The notes under the pieces: generated by a model | What the model was told of the DNA's origin: nothing | Seen by the model: the letters and a program-made list of their open reading frames with translations, nothing else | Database searches by the model: none | Position numbers and translations under genes: made by a program | NCBI RefSeq assembly: GCF_001294455.1 | Contig: NZ_LIKT01000006.1 | Span: forward strand, 161,645-225,644 | DNA from: Phaeobacter sp. 11ANDIMAR09 | Lineage (GTDB): Bacteria; Pseudomonadota; Alphaproteobacteria; Rhodobacterales; Rhodobacteraceae | DNA length: 64,000 nt | Direction of reading: 5' to 3' | Shown here: positions 1 to 9,293 of the stretch, piece by piece | Layout: every line of letters starts with the position of its first letter | Position numbering within the stretch: position 1 is the first letter of the stretch

Positions 1-1154
1 GCGCCGAGTGGCTGTCGGGTGTGCCCATGATGCTGATGCTGGGGCTGGTTGGTCTGACCATGGTGATCATCTGGGCGACGCCTAAGATCACTTCGATTGT
101 TCCGGCACCTCTGGCGGGGATTGGCATTGTTGCGGTGCTGGTGATTGCTCTGGGTCTGGACGTGCCGCGCGTGGGCGATATGGCTTCGATCGAAGGCGGT
201 TTGCCCTTTATCCATGTGCCCTTTGGTGAGGGCATTGGCATCTATGGCGATGCGCTGGCGCCCTTTACCTGGGAAACCTTTATGATCATCCTGCCCTATT
301 CGGTGATCCTGGCGGCCATCGGATTGATTGAAAGCCTGCTGACCCTGAACCTGGTGGGGGAAATCACCGGCAAGCGCGGCGGCGCCAGCCAGGAGTGTAT
401 CGCGCAGGGCACCGCCAATGTGATCACGGGTTTCTTTGGCGGTATGGGGGGCTGTGCTATGATTGGCCAGTCGATGATCAACGTGAAATCTGGCGGACGT
501 ACGCGGATTGCCGGCATTTTTGCCGCGCTCTGCCTGCTGGCCTTTATCGTGGTGGCCTCGCCCTTGATCGAGCAAATTCCGCTGGCGGCCTTGGTTGGGG
601 TGATGTTCATGGTGGTGATCGGTACCTTTGCCTGGAACAGCCTGAAAATCATGACCAAGGTGCCGCCGATGGATGCTTTTGTCATCGTGCTGGTGACTGT
701 GGTGACGGTGATGAGCGATCTGGCGATTGCGGTTGTGGTCGGCGTGATTGTCTCGGCTCTGGCCTATGCTTGGAGCAATGCGCGCCGCATCCATGCCATC
801 ACCCGGGAGTCGGAAAGCGAGAAGGGCGCCAAGGTCTATGAGATCGAAGGGCCGCTGTTCTTTGGCTCAACGGACGGGTTCATCGAGCTGTTTGATGTGG
901 AAAACGATCCCGACAAAGTGATTGTCGAATTTGGCCGTAGCCGGGTGGTTGATCAGTCGGCCCTTCAGGCGATTGAGGCTATCGCGGGCAAATATGAAGC
1001 GGCAGGCAAGACCCTGATGCTGCGCCACCTCAGCCGCGATTGTCATGAACTGTTGACCAAGGCTGGTCATCTGATGATCGACAGTGATGACGACCCGGAA
1101 TATCAAGTTGCTGTGGATTATTCCGTCAAGACCGGAATTCTGGGCGGCCACTAG
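1..1154 (+). CDS. SulP-family anion transporter, C-terminal part (gene starts before the window)
   Basis: The frame is open from base 3, so the true start lies upstream; only about 383 codons are visible. The visible part has several hydrophobic membrane segments typical of the SulP (sulfate/bicarbonate/C4-dicarboxylate) carriers, including a Gly-rich stretch around 410-470 (GFFGGMGGCAMIGQS) that is conserved in the family. The last ~110 codons (from about 830) form a cytoplasmic STAS domain with the VVDQSALQAI segment that corresponds to the STAS phospho-site helix region. Substrate cannot be told from this part. A strong hairpin follows at 1185-1204, so the gene ends its transcription unit. 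Family is clear; specificity is not. Confidence 0.9.
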   Translation, partial: AEWLSGVPMMLMLGLVGLTMVIIWATPKITSIVPAPLAGIGIVAVLVIALGLDVPRVGDMASIEGGLPFIHVPFGEGIGIYGDALAPFTWETFMIILPYSVILAAIGLIESLLTLNLVGEITGKRGGASQECIAQGTANVITGFFGGMGGCAMIGQSMINVKSGGRTRIAGIFAALCLLAFIVVASPLIEQIPLAALVGVMFMVVIGTFAWNSLKIMTKVPPMDAFVIVLVTVVTVMSDLAIAVVVGVIVSALAYAWSNARRIHAITRESESEKGAKVYEIEGPLFFGSTDGFIELFDVENDPDKVIVEFGRSRVVDQSALQAIEAIAGKYEAAGKTLMLRHLSRDCHELLTKAGHLMIDSDDDPEYQVAVDYSVKTGILGGH

Positions 1155-1184
1155 GCCTGGACGCAGATACTGTTGCTGAGCGGT

Positions 1185-1204
1185 CGCGCCCCTGACGGGG
1201 CGCG
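1185..1204 (+). terminator. Hairpin terminator after the SulP gene
   Basis: Perfect 8-bp stem CGCGCCCC / GGGGCGCG with a TGAC loop, followed by a short T-rich stretch (gctgttttgcttt). It lies 30 bp after the stop codon of the SulP gene. Confidence 0.65.
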
Positions 1205-1267
1205 GCTGTTTTGCTTTATGGGGTTTGGGGTTCAGGTTCACCCAAGCAGCCGCTCCTGGGATCAGGG

Positions 1268-1909
1268 TTAATCTGGGGAGAGGTCTTCGAGCATGTCGAG
1301 ATCGCCGGACAACAGCGCCGGTTCGGCGCGGGCCAATGCCTCGGGTGGCCAATGCCACCATTTCAGTGAGAGCAGGCGGGCGATCTGGGGTTTGGAAAAA
1401 CGATAGCGCTGCACTGTGGCCGGGTTGCCTGTGACAATCCCATAGGGGGGCACGGTGCCGCGCACCACGGCTCCGGCGCCAATAATAGCGCCATCCCCGA
1501 TGCGGGCCCCGGGCAGAACGAGGGCGCCATAACCGATCCAGACATCATGGCCGACCACGGTGTCACGCGTGTCGGGCTGGAAATCCGCCATCTGCGCCGG
1601 ATCAAAGACCGGGAAGGGGTAGCAGCTGAGGCCGTCCTGGGCATGATTGGCAGAAGAGGTTATGAAGCGCACCCCATGGGCAATCTGACAGAAGCGGCCG
1701 ATTACCAGGCGCTCGCGGGCGCCGGCAAAAAGATAGGGTGCAAGATGGCCGGCCCAGTCCTGCGGTGGCGCGAAATCCGAGGCATAGGTGAAGTCCCCGA
1801 CCTGGATGTTTGGATGCTCAAGTGCGCGCGATAGCATCACGGTGCCGCCATGGGGCGCGCCGCTTGGCAGAATGATCGGATTACGCAGGGCAGGATTGGG
1901 AAGGGGCAT
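1268..1909 (-). CDS. Vat/CatB-type hexapeptide-repeat acetyltransferase
   Basis: 213 aa, the usual length for xenobiotic (streptogramin/chloramphenicol) O-acetyltransferases. It shows left-handed beta-helix hexapeptide repeats in the second half (VVGHDVWIGYGALVLPGARI, then IGDGAIIGAGAVV) and the family signature PPYGIVTGNPA before a C-terminal RYRF segment. Known members transfer acetyl from acetyl-CoA to small hydroxylated substrates; in chromosomal roseobacter genes the natural substrate is unknown and resistance should not be assumed. ATG start at 1909. It sits 9 bp behind the flavin reductase gene on the same strand and is probably co-transcribed with it. Confidence 0.85.
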   Translation of the reverse strand: MPLPNPALRNPIILPSGAPHGGTVMLSRALEHPNIQVGDFTYASDFAPPQDWAGHLAPYLFAGARERLVIGRFCQIAHGVRFITSSANHAQDGLSCYPFPVFDPAQMADFQPDTRDTVVGHDVWIGYGALVLPGARIGDGAIIGAGAVVRGTVPPYGIVTGNPATVQRYRFSKPQIARLLSLKWWHWPPEALARAEPALLSGDLDMLEDLSPD

Positions 1910-1918
1910 CAGAGGACC

Positions 1919-2524
1919 TCAGTCATCGGGGCGGGCCAGAGAGAAGGTCTCGCGGACCACAGCGTAGTCGCGGTATCCCATCCGGGCCAGCGGCTGGAAA
2001 CGGGTGACGTCAAAGATCCCGTCTTGCAGACAATCATCGCGCAGATGAATGCCGGTGACTTCGCCAAAGGCCACACGGTTTGCGGCTCCCGGCAGGGTGA
2101 CGATCTGGGTCAGCCTGCATTCCAGCGCCGCCGGAGCATCTGCAATGCGGGCGCAGCTGATGGTGTCGCATTCCGCAGCAGTGAGGCCTGCATGGGAAAA
2201 CTCATCCACCTCTTTGGGCAGGGTCTCGGAACTGGCATTCATCGCATCGCGCATCTCAAAAGCCACGATATTGACGCAGAAGACACCTGTTTCTTCGATA
2301 TTGGCGAGGCTGTCTTTGGTGCCGGGCTGGTCATCCTTACTGCCGGTGGAGGCAAACATCACCTGCGGCGGCGTATAGGCAACACCGTTGAAAAAGGAAT
2401 AGGGGGCCAGATTGTTGGTGCCATCCGCCGCGCGGGAGGAAATCCAGCCGATAGGGCGCGGCGTAATCAGGGCGTTAAAAGGGTTATGCGGCAACCCATG
2501 GCCGTCTTCGGGGCGGTAGAACAT
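1919..2524 (-). CDS. Flavin reductase-like FMN-binding split-barrel protein
   Basis: 201 aa. The N-terminal pattern NPFNALITPRPIGWISS followed by NLAPYSFFNGVAYTPPQVMF is the hallmark of the flavin reductase/DIM6-NTAB group, which binds FMN in a split beta-barrel and usually reduces flavin with NAD(P)H or serves as a flavoprotein oxidoreductase. No membrane segment or signal peptide. ATG at 2524. First gene of a two-gene minus-strand unit with the acetyltransferase downstream (9-bp gap). The electron acceptor cannot be inferred from this neighbourhood. Confidence 0.85.
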   Translation of the reverse strand: MFYRPEDGHGLPHNPFNALITPRPIGWISSRAADGTNNLAPYSFFNGVAYTPPQVMFASTGSKDDQPGTKDSLANIEETGVFCVNIVAFEMRDAMNASSETLPKEVDEFSHAGLTAAECDTISCARIADAPAALECRLTQIVTLPGAANRVAFGEVTGIHLRDDCLQDGIFDVTRFQPLARMGYRDYAVVRETFSLARPDD

Positions 2525-2616
2525 GGCGCGTCTCCAATTGTTTGCCCCAGGCTTACGCCCGTGCTAGGGCGATTTCCAGCCCCTTGAGGTGAGGGCAGGG
2601 ACGGAGGCCGCAAGGC

Positions 2617-3159
2617 GTGATCGAACTTATGGCAGAACAGCCCGGCGACCGCTGGGAGGTGGAAGCGCTTTATGATTTGTGCTTTGCGCCGGGGCGAGAA
2701 GCCCTATCGTCTTACCGTTTGCGCGATGATGTGCCGCCCGTTGCGGGCTTGAGCCAGGTGGCGCGCGACGAGCTGGGCATTCTGGCAGGGGCGATCCGGT
2801 TCTGGCCTGTCCATATCGAAGAGGAAGGCGAAGCGATCTCCGCTGGCGCCAAGGCGCAGCCTGTGACGGCCCTGCTGCTGGGACCTGTGGCGGTGCATCC
2901 CACCCACCAGGGCGAGGGGCTGGGCGGCTCGTTGATCCGGGACAGTCTGGCCAAGGCCGCCGAGCAGGGCTGGGAGCGGGTGATGTTGGTGGGGGATGCC
3001 CCCTATTATCGCCGGTTCGGGTTCGAGCAGTTGCAGGATGTGGAAATGCCGCCCCCAACAAACCCTGAGCGGGTTTTGGGGCTGGCCGCGCAGTCTGGCG
3101 CCTGGGCGGGGGTCCGAGGCCGGGTCACACGGTGGCAAGGGGCGGCGCATCGCGCCTGA
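2617..3159 (+). CDS. GNAT-family N-acetyltransferase (YhbS-like)
   Basis: 180 aa with a GTG start at 2617 preceded by GGAGG at 2603-2607. The acetyl-CoA-binding motif A is visible: LLLGPVAVHPTHQGEGLGGSL, containing the Q-x-x-G-x-G core, followed by a helix and the MLVGDAPYYRRFGFE segment typical of the YhbS subgroup. Reaction: acetyl transfer from acetyl-CoA to an amine; target unknown. Divergent from the flavin reductase gene; EcsC follows 57 bp downstream and may be in the same transcript. Confidence 0.85.
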   Translation: MIELMAEQPGDRWEVEALYDLCFAPGREALSSYRLRDDVPPVAGLSQVARDELGILAGAIRFWPVHIEEEGEAISAGAKAQPVTALLLGPVAVHPTHQGEGLGGSLIRDSLAKAAEQGWERVMLVGDAPYYRRFGFEQLQDVEMPPPTNPERVLGLAAQSGAWAGVRGRVTRWQGAAHRA

Positions 3160-3216
3160 AGACCTTGAAACCGACGCTCTGGGGGCCAATCTCTATGGGG
3201 AGGGAGGCCAGGAGCG

Positions 3217-3984
3217 ATGAGTGAGATTTTGCAAGAGCAGCGTAGGCTGTCCCCATCTGAGATTGAGGCAGAGCTGGATGCGCTGGCACGGCGCTACAGA
3301 AATGCAAGCGGTTTGGGAGTCAACCTGCTGAACGTGATCGGCGGACAGTTTGAGAGCCTTTTGGCGCAACTGCCTGCGGGCCCGCGTGGGCAGCTGGGAC
3401 AGGCAACCGAGCAAGCACTGCACCTGGCCATGCAGGCGGCGCGTCACTCCCGCCGGATGGTGCCGGGCCAATCGCGCCGGGTCAACCGGCTGGTCAGCAC
3501 CGCAATGGGCGCCGCTGGTGGCGCTGCCGGGCTGCCGGGGGCACTGGTTGAGCTGCCCGCCACCACCGCCTTTTTACTGCGTACGATCCAGGATGCCGCG
3601 GCAAGCCAGGGGTTTGACCCCAACGCGGAAAACGTGATGTTTGATTGTCTGCGGGTGTTTTCTTCCGCAGGTCCGCTGGCGCGGGATGACGGCAGCGACA
3701 CGGCCTTTGTCTCGTTGCGCTTCAGCCTCTCGGGGCAGGCGCTCAATCAGGTCATCACCACCGTGGCGCCCCGTCTAGCCACGGCACTGGGGCATAAGCT
3801 GGCGGCGCAGTCGGTGCCCGTTCTGGGGGCGGCCGCAGGGGCCACAGTGAACTATGTTTATTCCGGCTATTACCATGAGGTTGCCTTGGTGCATTTTGGA
3901 CTGCGCCGCTTGGCGATCGAGGCTGACCAGTCCGAGGGGCGTTTGTTGGAGGATTTTGTCGCCCGGCTGCCGTTGCAGCCCTAG
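3217..3984 (+). CDS. EcsC-family protein
   Basis: 255 aa. The middle is Gly/Ala-rich and amphipathic (MGAAGGAAGLPGALVELPATT) and is followed by FLLRTIQDAAASQGFDP, the arrangement seen in EcsC-family proteins, whose namesake sits in a Bacillus ABC-transporter operon but whose biochemical role is unknown. No signal peptide; the hydrophobic patches suggest peripheral membrane association. ATG at 3217 is preceded by AGGAGC. The downstream segment to 4126 has a small CAGAAATTTCTG palindrome near 4003 but no convincing terminator. Confidence 0.8.
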   Translation: MSEILQEQRRLSPSEIEAELDALARRYRNASGLGVNLLNVIGGQFESLLAQLPAGPRGQLGQATEQALHLAMQAARHSRRMVPGQSRRVNRLVSTAMGAAGGAAGLPGALVELPATTAFLLRTIQDAAASQGFDPNAENVMFDCLRVFSSAGPLARDDGSDTAFVSLRFSLSGQALNQVITTVAPRLATALGHKLAAQSVPVLGAAAGATVNYVYSGYYHEVALVHFGLRRLAIEADQSEGRLLEDFVARLPLQP

Positions 3985-4126
3985 GCGACACTCCCTTTAG
4001 GCAGAAATTTCTGTTACGGGGGGCTTAGGCTCTGGTCCTGGACCCAACAGGGCTGCGGCATAATTTCGCCTCTTGATCTTACATTTGTTGCCCCGCTATT
4101 CAGCAAAACCTGCTACGAGTAAGTGA

Positions 4127-4675
4127 ATGATAAACTACAGCCTGAAATGCGCCCAGGGGCATAGCTTTGACAGCTGGTTCCAGTCTGCCTCTGCCTTTGA
4201 CAAGCTGTCCGCAGCGGGTCTGGTGGTCTGTGCCTTTTGCGGCAGCACCGATGTTGAAAAAGCCATCATGGCGCCACGGGTGCGCACCGGGCGCAAGGCC
4301 GTGTCAGGGATCGGCGAGCCTGAGCGCCCCGCCCCTGAGCCCTCGCAGGCCTCTGTGGCGTCATCCTCAAACTCAGACATCACTGGAGCCGCCCCCGTAG
4401 CCACGCCGGAGAGCGGCCCAGGGGCCTTGAGCACTCCGAAGACGGGTGCGGCGGGAGAGATAGAAAAAGCCCTAGGGGAGTTCCGCCGCAAGGTCGAAGA
4501 AAACTCTGACTATGTGGGTAAGGATTTTGCCAGCGAGGCCCGGGCCATGCATCTGGGCGACTCGCCGGAACGCGCCATTCACGGAGAGGCCAAGCCGGAA
4601 GAGGCCAAAGCCTTGATCGAGGAGGGTATCCCAGTTTTGCCGCTGCCCTTTGGGCGGGGTCGCAAAACAAACTAG
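4127..4675 (+). CDS. DUF1178-family protein
   Basis: 182 aa. It starts MINYSLKCAQGHSFDSWF and has a second cysteine pair in VVCAFCGSTDVEKAIMAPRV. The C-x4-H plus C-x2-C arrangement at the N terminus is the recognisable feature of DUF1178 and suggests a small zinc-ribbon-like fold. The middle (about residues 65-115) is low complexity and rich in Ala, Pro, Ser; the C-terminal half (EKALGEFRRKVEENSDYVG, then HGEAKPEEAKALIEEGIPVLPLP) is the conserved family part. Function unknown; common in alphaproteobacteria. Confidence 0.85.
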   Translation: MINYSLKCAQGHSFDSWFQSASAFDKLSAAGLVVCAFCGSTDVEKAIMAPRVRTGRKAVSGIGEPERPAPEPSQASVASSSNSDITGAAPVATPESGPGALSTPKTGAAGEIEKALGEFRRKVEENSDYVGKDFASEARAMHLGDSPERAIHGEAKPEEAKALIEEGIPVLPLPFGRGRKTN

Positions 4676-4753
4676 AGACCTGCAGGGATTGGCTCGCTAA
4701 AAGAGGTTAGGACTGAAATCTATTCGTTTTGACCACAGCCAAGGGGCAAATTT

Positions 4754-5395
4754 ATGCATGTAGTGATCACTGGTGCCAATCGTGGAATTGGCCAGGAAAT
4801 GGCCTCTCAGCTCGTGGCGGCGGGGCATGAGGTCACAGGAACAGCGCGCGATAGCTCCTGTGACGTGGCGCTGGATGTGACCGACCCGGCACAGCAGGGG
4901 CAGTTTGCCAGCGCCCTTGGACAGCGCCCGATTGATCTATTGGTCTGCAATGCCGGGGTCTATCTGGACAAGGGCATGTCTATGGAAAACTACACCACCG
5001 ACATTTGGAGCCAGAGTATGGCGGCCAATGTGACCGGGGTGTTTCTGACTGTACAGGCGCTGTTGCCCAATCTGCGGCTGGGGACCAATCCAAAGATCGC
5101 AATCATCTCTTCGCAGATGGCCAGCCACGTTCGGGCCCCGGGGGGCAGCTATGCCTATCGGGCCTCCAAGGCGGCTGCGCTGAATCTGGGTCGCAACCTC
5201 TCCACCGATCTCAAACCCGAGGGCATAGCCGTTGGGATCTATCATCCCGGCTGGGTGCGCACCGAAATGGGGGGCGCAGAGGGGGACATCAGCGTTGAAG
5301 CCTCTGCCCGTGGGCTGCTGCAGGAATTTGATGTGCTGACGCTTGAGACCACTGGCTGTTTTCACACCTGGGATGGCCAGATCCACGCCTACTGA
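4754..5395 (+). CDS. Short-chain dehydrogenase/reductase (SDR)
   Basis: 213 aa classical SDR. Cofactor-binding TGANRGIG sits at residues 6-13, NAG in LLVCNAGVY in the middle, catalytic Ser in IISSQMAS and the Y-x3-K pair in YAYRASKAA, followed by PGWVRTEMGG. The protein is short and intact and resembles the C-factor/sniffer-like group of SDRs. NAD(P)-dependent oxidation or reduction of an alcohol/carbonyl is expected; the substrate is unknown. It is convergent with the pseudoprotease gene and ends at a shared bidirectional terminator. Confidence 0.85.
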   Translation: MHVVITGANRGIGQEMASQLVAAGHEVTGTARDSSCDVALDVTDPAQQGQFASALGQRPIDLLVCNAGVYLDKGMSMENYTTDIWSQSMAANVTGVFLTVQALLPNLRLGTNPKIAIISSQMASHVRAPGGSYAYRASKAAALNLGRNLSTDLKPEGIAVGIYHPGWVRTEMGGAEGDISVEASARGLLQEFDVLTLETTGCFHTWDGQIHAY

Positions 5396-5440
5396 CGCAT
5401 CTGCCCGGTCAATTTGCCCGACGCGGACTTGCCCGAAACA

Positions 5441-5474
5441 AAAAGACGCTGGCGGAGCACCACCAGCGTCTTTT
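5441..5474. terminator. Bidirectional intrinsic terminator
   Basis: 12-bp perfect stem AAAAGACGCTGG (5441-5452) / CCAGCGTCTTTT (5463-5474), with A- and T-tracts on either side so that it can work in both directions. It separates the SDR gene (plus) from the convergent protease-like gene (minus). Confidence 0.85.
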
Positions 5475-5522
5475 GTGCGACTGCCCCTCAGACTTGTCGG
5501 GGCCGCCTTTGGTTTTTAGGGC

Positions 5523-7307
5523 TTATTCCCAACAGCTGACCAGAACGGTCATGCCGGTTGCCCGCAGCACCAGCGCCTGGTTTGGCAGAGCGCTGCCTGC
5601 TGGCGCATGTGATGTGGCGCTCAGCCCAGCTGCCTCCATGGCGCTGCCGATGGCGGCGGCATTTACCGCAAAGCTGACATCACCTGGCAGCTGACGTCCC
5701 TCACCGGCCTGTGGCAGCAGCATGCCAAGCACCGCGCCGGATTTATCCACCACCGGGCCACCGGCATCACCGGGTTGGGCAGAAAGCTCCAGACGGGCGA
5801 GATTGGTATCGCCTTCCAGGCTCTTGATATCAGCCAGGGTGCCCCAGGTGAGGCTGGGTGCCCCCAGCACGCCCTCATAGGAGAACCCGGAAACGGCAAT
5901 CTCGGACTGCAGGCGTGGGCTCTGTGGGCTCAGCTCGGCCACGGCCATTGGGGCCAGTGTCTGGCTGGGACGCAACAGCGCCAGGCCGGTCTGAGCATCT
6001 ACAGCCAGAACTTCGGCAGGGTAGCCGTGATCAAGCGTGACCCTGGTGCAGCCCTGCACCACATCTGCAGTTGTCACGGCAACGCCATCTGTGCTGACAA
6101 AGAAGCCCGAGCGGGAGATCTTGGGCTTGCGGATTTCCAGCCCTGACAGCAGGTCGATGTTTTGCTGAATATCGGCTCCTGCGGCATCGTCCAGAACGCC
6201 CTCGGTGCGTTCAAAACTATCCTGCATAGCGGTCAGGACGCGGCTGCGGCGGGCGTAATCTCCGGCGGGCCAGATCAGGGTAAAGCCTTTGATCTCGCCA
6301 TTCTTGAGGCTGGCCTGGGTAAAGGAGACAAAGCGGCTGTTGCGGCCTTCCAGGGTAAAGCTCTTGTCCTTACGTTCGCGCGGGCCTTCCAGAGGTACGA
6401 TTTCCAGGGTCTGCATGATGTCATAGAGACCATAAAGCGTGCTCTTGTCACCGCGTTGGCTGATCAGCAGGACGCGGACACCCAGATCGCCTGCGGCGTC
6501 GTAATGGGCAAAGGGAGGCTCGTAGCGGTTAAAGGCAACTTCCCCAGCAGGAATTTCCATGGAAACCCCAGCGCGAGTGTCAGTGATGCGGCGCATGCCG
6601 ACCGAAATCAGTGGCGCGTTGTAGTCATCCAGCAGGATCTGGCGCTGGGCCGTGGTGAGAACACCTGTGACCTCAAAGCCCTTGGCGGTCTGCCAGTCGG
6701 ACATGGAGCGGCGGGTGCCGCGACCAAAGGCGCCATCAATGGCCGAATTGTAAAAACCTGCGGCCTTAAGGGCGATCTGCAGGTCCTTGCGCTCATCCCG
6801 GCTCAACCGTTGCTCGCTGCGGCGGGCCTCGGCACGGGTTTCATCCGGCAGGGCCGGGGCTGCGGGTTCGGCCACACTCACGGGCTCTTCCGCCTGGGTT
6901 GGTTCAGGCGTGGCGGTGGCTTCGGGCACCTGTACCGGCTGTGTTGCCTGGGCAGCGCCGTCGCCAAGCGGATAGAACTGATTACGCAGATTGTTGGGCA
7001 GGGCGATGAAACTGTCGCGGGGGATTTGGCCCTCGGCGCGGTAGACCTGCAGCACGCGGGTGGCGTCTTGCCGGGTGTAGGGGCCGATCAGCACCCCGTA
7101 CCAGCCGCCGCCAAGCGAAAACCCGGCCACATCCGGGATCTTGGCGGCAAAGGCGCGGGCCTCTTGGTTGGCAGAGGCCAGGGTGGGGCGCGCCGCCACC
7201 TGGATCCAGACCGTATCCTGCGGGTTTTGCTGCGCCTGCGCTGGCGCAAGTAGAAGAATGGCAAGCGCATTGAACGACAGAAGCAATGCGGCAATCAGTT
7301 TTCTCAT
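5523..7307 (-). CDS. Secreted SPOR-like / peptidoglycan-binding / trypsin-fold protein lacking the catalytic triad
   Basis: 594 aa from the ATG at 7307, chosen because it begins with a clear signal peptide (MRKLIAALLLSF to about residue 25, AQAQQ). The longer open frame upstream is antisense to glyQ. Residues ~32-110 resemble a SPOR-type repeat fold, 112-165 a Pro/Ala/Glu-rich linker, ~170-228 a PG_binding_1 domain (DLQIALKAAGFYNSAIDGAF) and ~398-555 a trypsin/HtrA-like fold. The three positions that should be His, Asp and Ser read Asp415 (VAVTTADVV), Gly441 (AQTGLALL) and Ala515 (QPGDAGGPVV). The fold is recognisable but it should not be a working serine protease. Periplasmic, probably bound to the cell wall. 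Confidence 0.85.
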   Translation of the reverse strand: MRKLIAALLLSFNALAILLLAPAQAQQNPQDTVWIQVAARPTLASANQEARAFAAKIPDVAGFSLGGGWYGVLIGPYTRQDATRVLQVYRAEGQIPRDSFIALPNNLRNQFYPLGDGAAQATQPVQVPEATATPEPTQAEEPVSVAEPAAPALPDETRAEARRSEQRLSRDERKDLQIALKAAGFYNSAIDGAFGRGTRRSMSDWQTAKGFEVTGVLTTAQRQILLDDYNAPLISVGMRRITDTRAGVSMEIPAGEVAFNRYEPPFAHYDAAGDLGVRVLLISQRGDKSTLYGLYDIMQTLEIVPLEGPRERKDKSFTLEGRNSRFVSFTQASLKNGEIKGFTLIWPAGDYARRSRVLTAMQDSFERTEGVLDDAAGADIQQNIDLLSGLEIRKPKISRSGFFVSTDGVAVTTADVVQGCTRVTLDHGYPAEVLAVDAQTGLALLRPSQTLAPMAVAELSPQSPRLQSEIAVSGFSYEGVLGAPSLTWGTLADIKSLEGDTNLARLELSAQPGDAGGPVVDKSGAVLGMLLPQAGEGRQLPGDVSFAVNAAAIGSAMEAAGLSATSHAPAGSALPNQALVLRATGMTVLVSCWE

Positions 7308-7580
7308 TATCAGGACCCTATCCCGGTAAACCAAATTATTGCCGCGCAGATAAACATTTTGCGGCGACAAAGGGAACGCCCCATGCGGGGGGGAATTCCT
7401 TACGTGATGCAGCAATCTGGTGATTATGGCCTTAATGCCACGGCGAAATGCAATGTTATGTCGTTCTGTTGCCTTCTTCCCCGGGGTCTGCGGCGCATTG
7501 CGCGCTTCTAGCCGTTGACCCTGCCGGGGGGCTTGCATAGGAAGAAACCCGCATTTGCAGCCAAGACGAGGGATTTGGAC

Positions 7581-8570
7581 ATGACCCAGACCGCCACAGA
7601 GACCACCGGCCAGAGTATCGGCCAGACTGGCGCGATGACCGCTGGCGTAGCCGGCTCCACTCCGCGCTCTTTTCAAGAGATCATCTTGCGGCTGCAAAGC
7701 TATTGGGCCGCCAAGGGCTGCGCCGTGATGCAGCCCTATGACATGGAAGTCGGGGCAGGGACCTTTCACCCGGCGACCACGCTGCGTTCGCTGGGCAGCA
7801 AGCCCTGGGCTGCGGCCTATGTGCAGCCTTCGCGCCGTCCCACCGATGGCCGCTACGGGGAAAACCCCAACAGGCTGCAGCATTACTACCAGTTTCAGGC
7901 GCTGATCAAACCCAGCCCGCCCAATCTGCAAGAGCTTTACCTTGGCAGCCTTGAGGCCATCGGCGTCGACATGGCGCTGCATGACATCCGCTTTGTCGAG
8001 GACGACTGGGAGAGCCCGACATTGGGGGCCTGGGGCCTGGGCTGGGAGGTCTGGTGTGATGGTATGGAAGTCAGCCAGTTCACCTATTTCCAGCAGGTTG
8101 GCGGCCATGATTGCCACCCGGTCTCGGGAGAGCTTACCTATGGTCTGGAACGCCTGGCCATGTATGTACTGGGGGTCGACCACGTGATGGACATGCCCTT
8201 CAATGACCCGGATGCGCCAATCCCGCTGACCTATGGTGATGTCTTCAAACAGACTGAAGAAGAATATGCCCGCTGGAACTTTGACGTGGCCAACACCGAA
8301 GTTCTGCTGCGCCATTTTGAAGAGGCCGAGGCCGAATGCGCTGCCATTCTGGCGCAGGAACACGAGGACCCCAAGACCGGCAAGCGCATCATCATGGCGC
8401 ACCCGGCCTATGACCAATGCATCAAGGCCAGCCATATCTTTAACCTGCTGGATGCCCGCGGGGTGATCTCGGTCACCGAACGTCAGGCCTATATTGGCCG
8501 GGTGCGTAATCTGGCCAAACAATGCGCCGATGCCTTTGTTTTGACCGAAGCTGGCGGCCACGCGGCCTAA
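7581..8570 (+). CDS. glyQ: Glycine--tRNA ligase alpha subunit
   Basis: 329 aa. Class II aminoacyl-tRNA synthetase alpha chain of the (alpha-beta)2 bacterial GlyRS; it carries the active site that makes Gly-AMP and charges tRNA-Gly. Diagnostic stretches are [40 protein letters not shown] and the long block ending in [19 protein letters not shown]. The ATG at 7581 ([10 protein letters not shown]) is preferred to the upstream 7515 start because homologs have only a short N-terminal tail; even so ~25 residues precede the conserved [13 protein letters not shown]. glyS is 1.9 kb downstream with two genes between them. Confidence 0.97.
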   Translation: MTQTATETTGQSIGQTGAMTAGVAGSTPRSFQEIILRLQSYWAAKGCAVMQPYDMEVGAGTFHPATTLRSLGSKPWAAAYVQPSRRPTDGRYGENPNRLQHYYQFQALIKPSPPNLQELYLGSLEAIGVDMALHDIRFVEDDWESPTLGAWGLGWEVWCDGMEVSQFTYFQQVGGHDCHPVSGELTYGLERLAMYVLGVDHVMDMPFNDPDAPIPLTYGDVFKQTEEEYARWNFDVANTEVLLRHFEEAEAECAAILAQEHEDPKTGKRIIMAHPAYDQCIKASHIFNLLDARGVISVTERQAYIGRVRNLAKQCADAFVLTEAGGHAA

Positions 8571-8659
8571 GCTACGCGTTTTGCACATCTGGCTTCCCCA
8601 GTAGCGGGGAGGCCGTGAACCCGGCCAACACGGCCAGCCAGACATCAAGGGCCTCCGCC

Positions 8660-9184
8660 ATGGGCAAGTTTCTCTCCATTATTCTCATCGCCTCAGGCCT
8701 CGCTGCTGGGGCGGCGATGTATTACCTGCAGGTCTATGGCTACTACGACGAGGTAACAGCCAATCCCGGGCAGGACGTGGTTTTGCTGCCGCTTGACCAA
8801 GACACGCCGCGCCCTATTGCCTATGACAATTTCCAGGCCATCGATGCCGGAAGTTCGCCTATCCGCTACCGCGCCTGTTTCACCACCTCGGTGACGCGGC
8901 AGGAGTTGGCGCAGGTTTTTCAGCTTTCTGATCAGCATGAGCCGCGAAATGCGCCTAAATGGTTTGATTGTTTTGATGCTGAGGCGCTGGGCGGGGCGCT
9001 GAAGGAAGATCGGGCGACAGCCTTTGTTGCGGTCAAAAACATCTTTTATGGCGTGGATCGCATTGTTGCGGTGACCGATCAGGGGTTGGGATATGCTTGG
9101 CATGAGCTGAACGCCTGTGGCCAAAAGGCCTATGATGGCACCGTGGTGGGTGAAGCCTGCCCGCCGCGCCCGCAGAGTAACTGA
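8660..9184 (+). CDS. Membrane-anchored protein between glyQ and glyS (DUF6446-like)
   Basis: 174 aa from the ATG at 8660, giving a single N-terminal membrane anchor or uncleaved signal (residues ~4-24, FLSIILIASGLAAGAAMYYL) and a soluble periplasmic-facing domain with Cys in RYRACFTTSV, WFDCFDAEAL, LNACGQKAY and GEACPPRP. I recall proteins of this type in this position in other Rhodobacterales (annotated DUF6446); no function is known. The conserved placement within the glycyl-tRNA synthetase locus is noteworthy but does not prove a link to translation. Confidence 0.75.
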   Translation: MGKFLSIILIASGLAAGAAMYYLQVYGYYDEVTANPGQDVVLLPLDQDTPRPIAYDNFQAIDAGSSPIRYRACFTTSVTRQELAQVFQLSDQHEPRNAPKWFDCFDAEALGGALKEDRATAFVAVKNIFYGVDRIVAVTDQGLGYAWHELNACGQKAYDGTVVGEACPPRPQSN

Positions 9185-9293
9185 GCCGGCAGGTCAGGCG
9201 CGGGCCCTTTCCCAGGGACACTTGACCTGGGCTGATCGGGAGCCGAAGCGGGCATTGGATCAGGCAGGGCTGGCCAGGAAGATGAGGGCTGTG

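Noticed and set aside
7308..8648. Upstream extension of the minus-strand protease-like frame
   Set aside because: It is antisense to glyQ and lies before a clear signal peptide at 7307; no ribosome-binding site at the far start.
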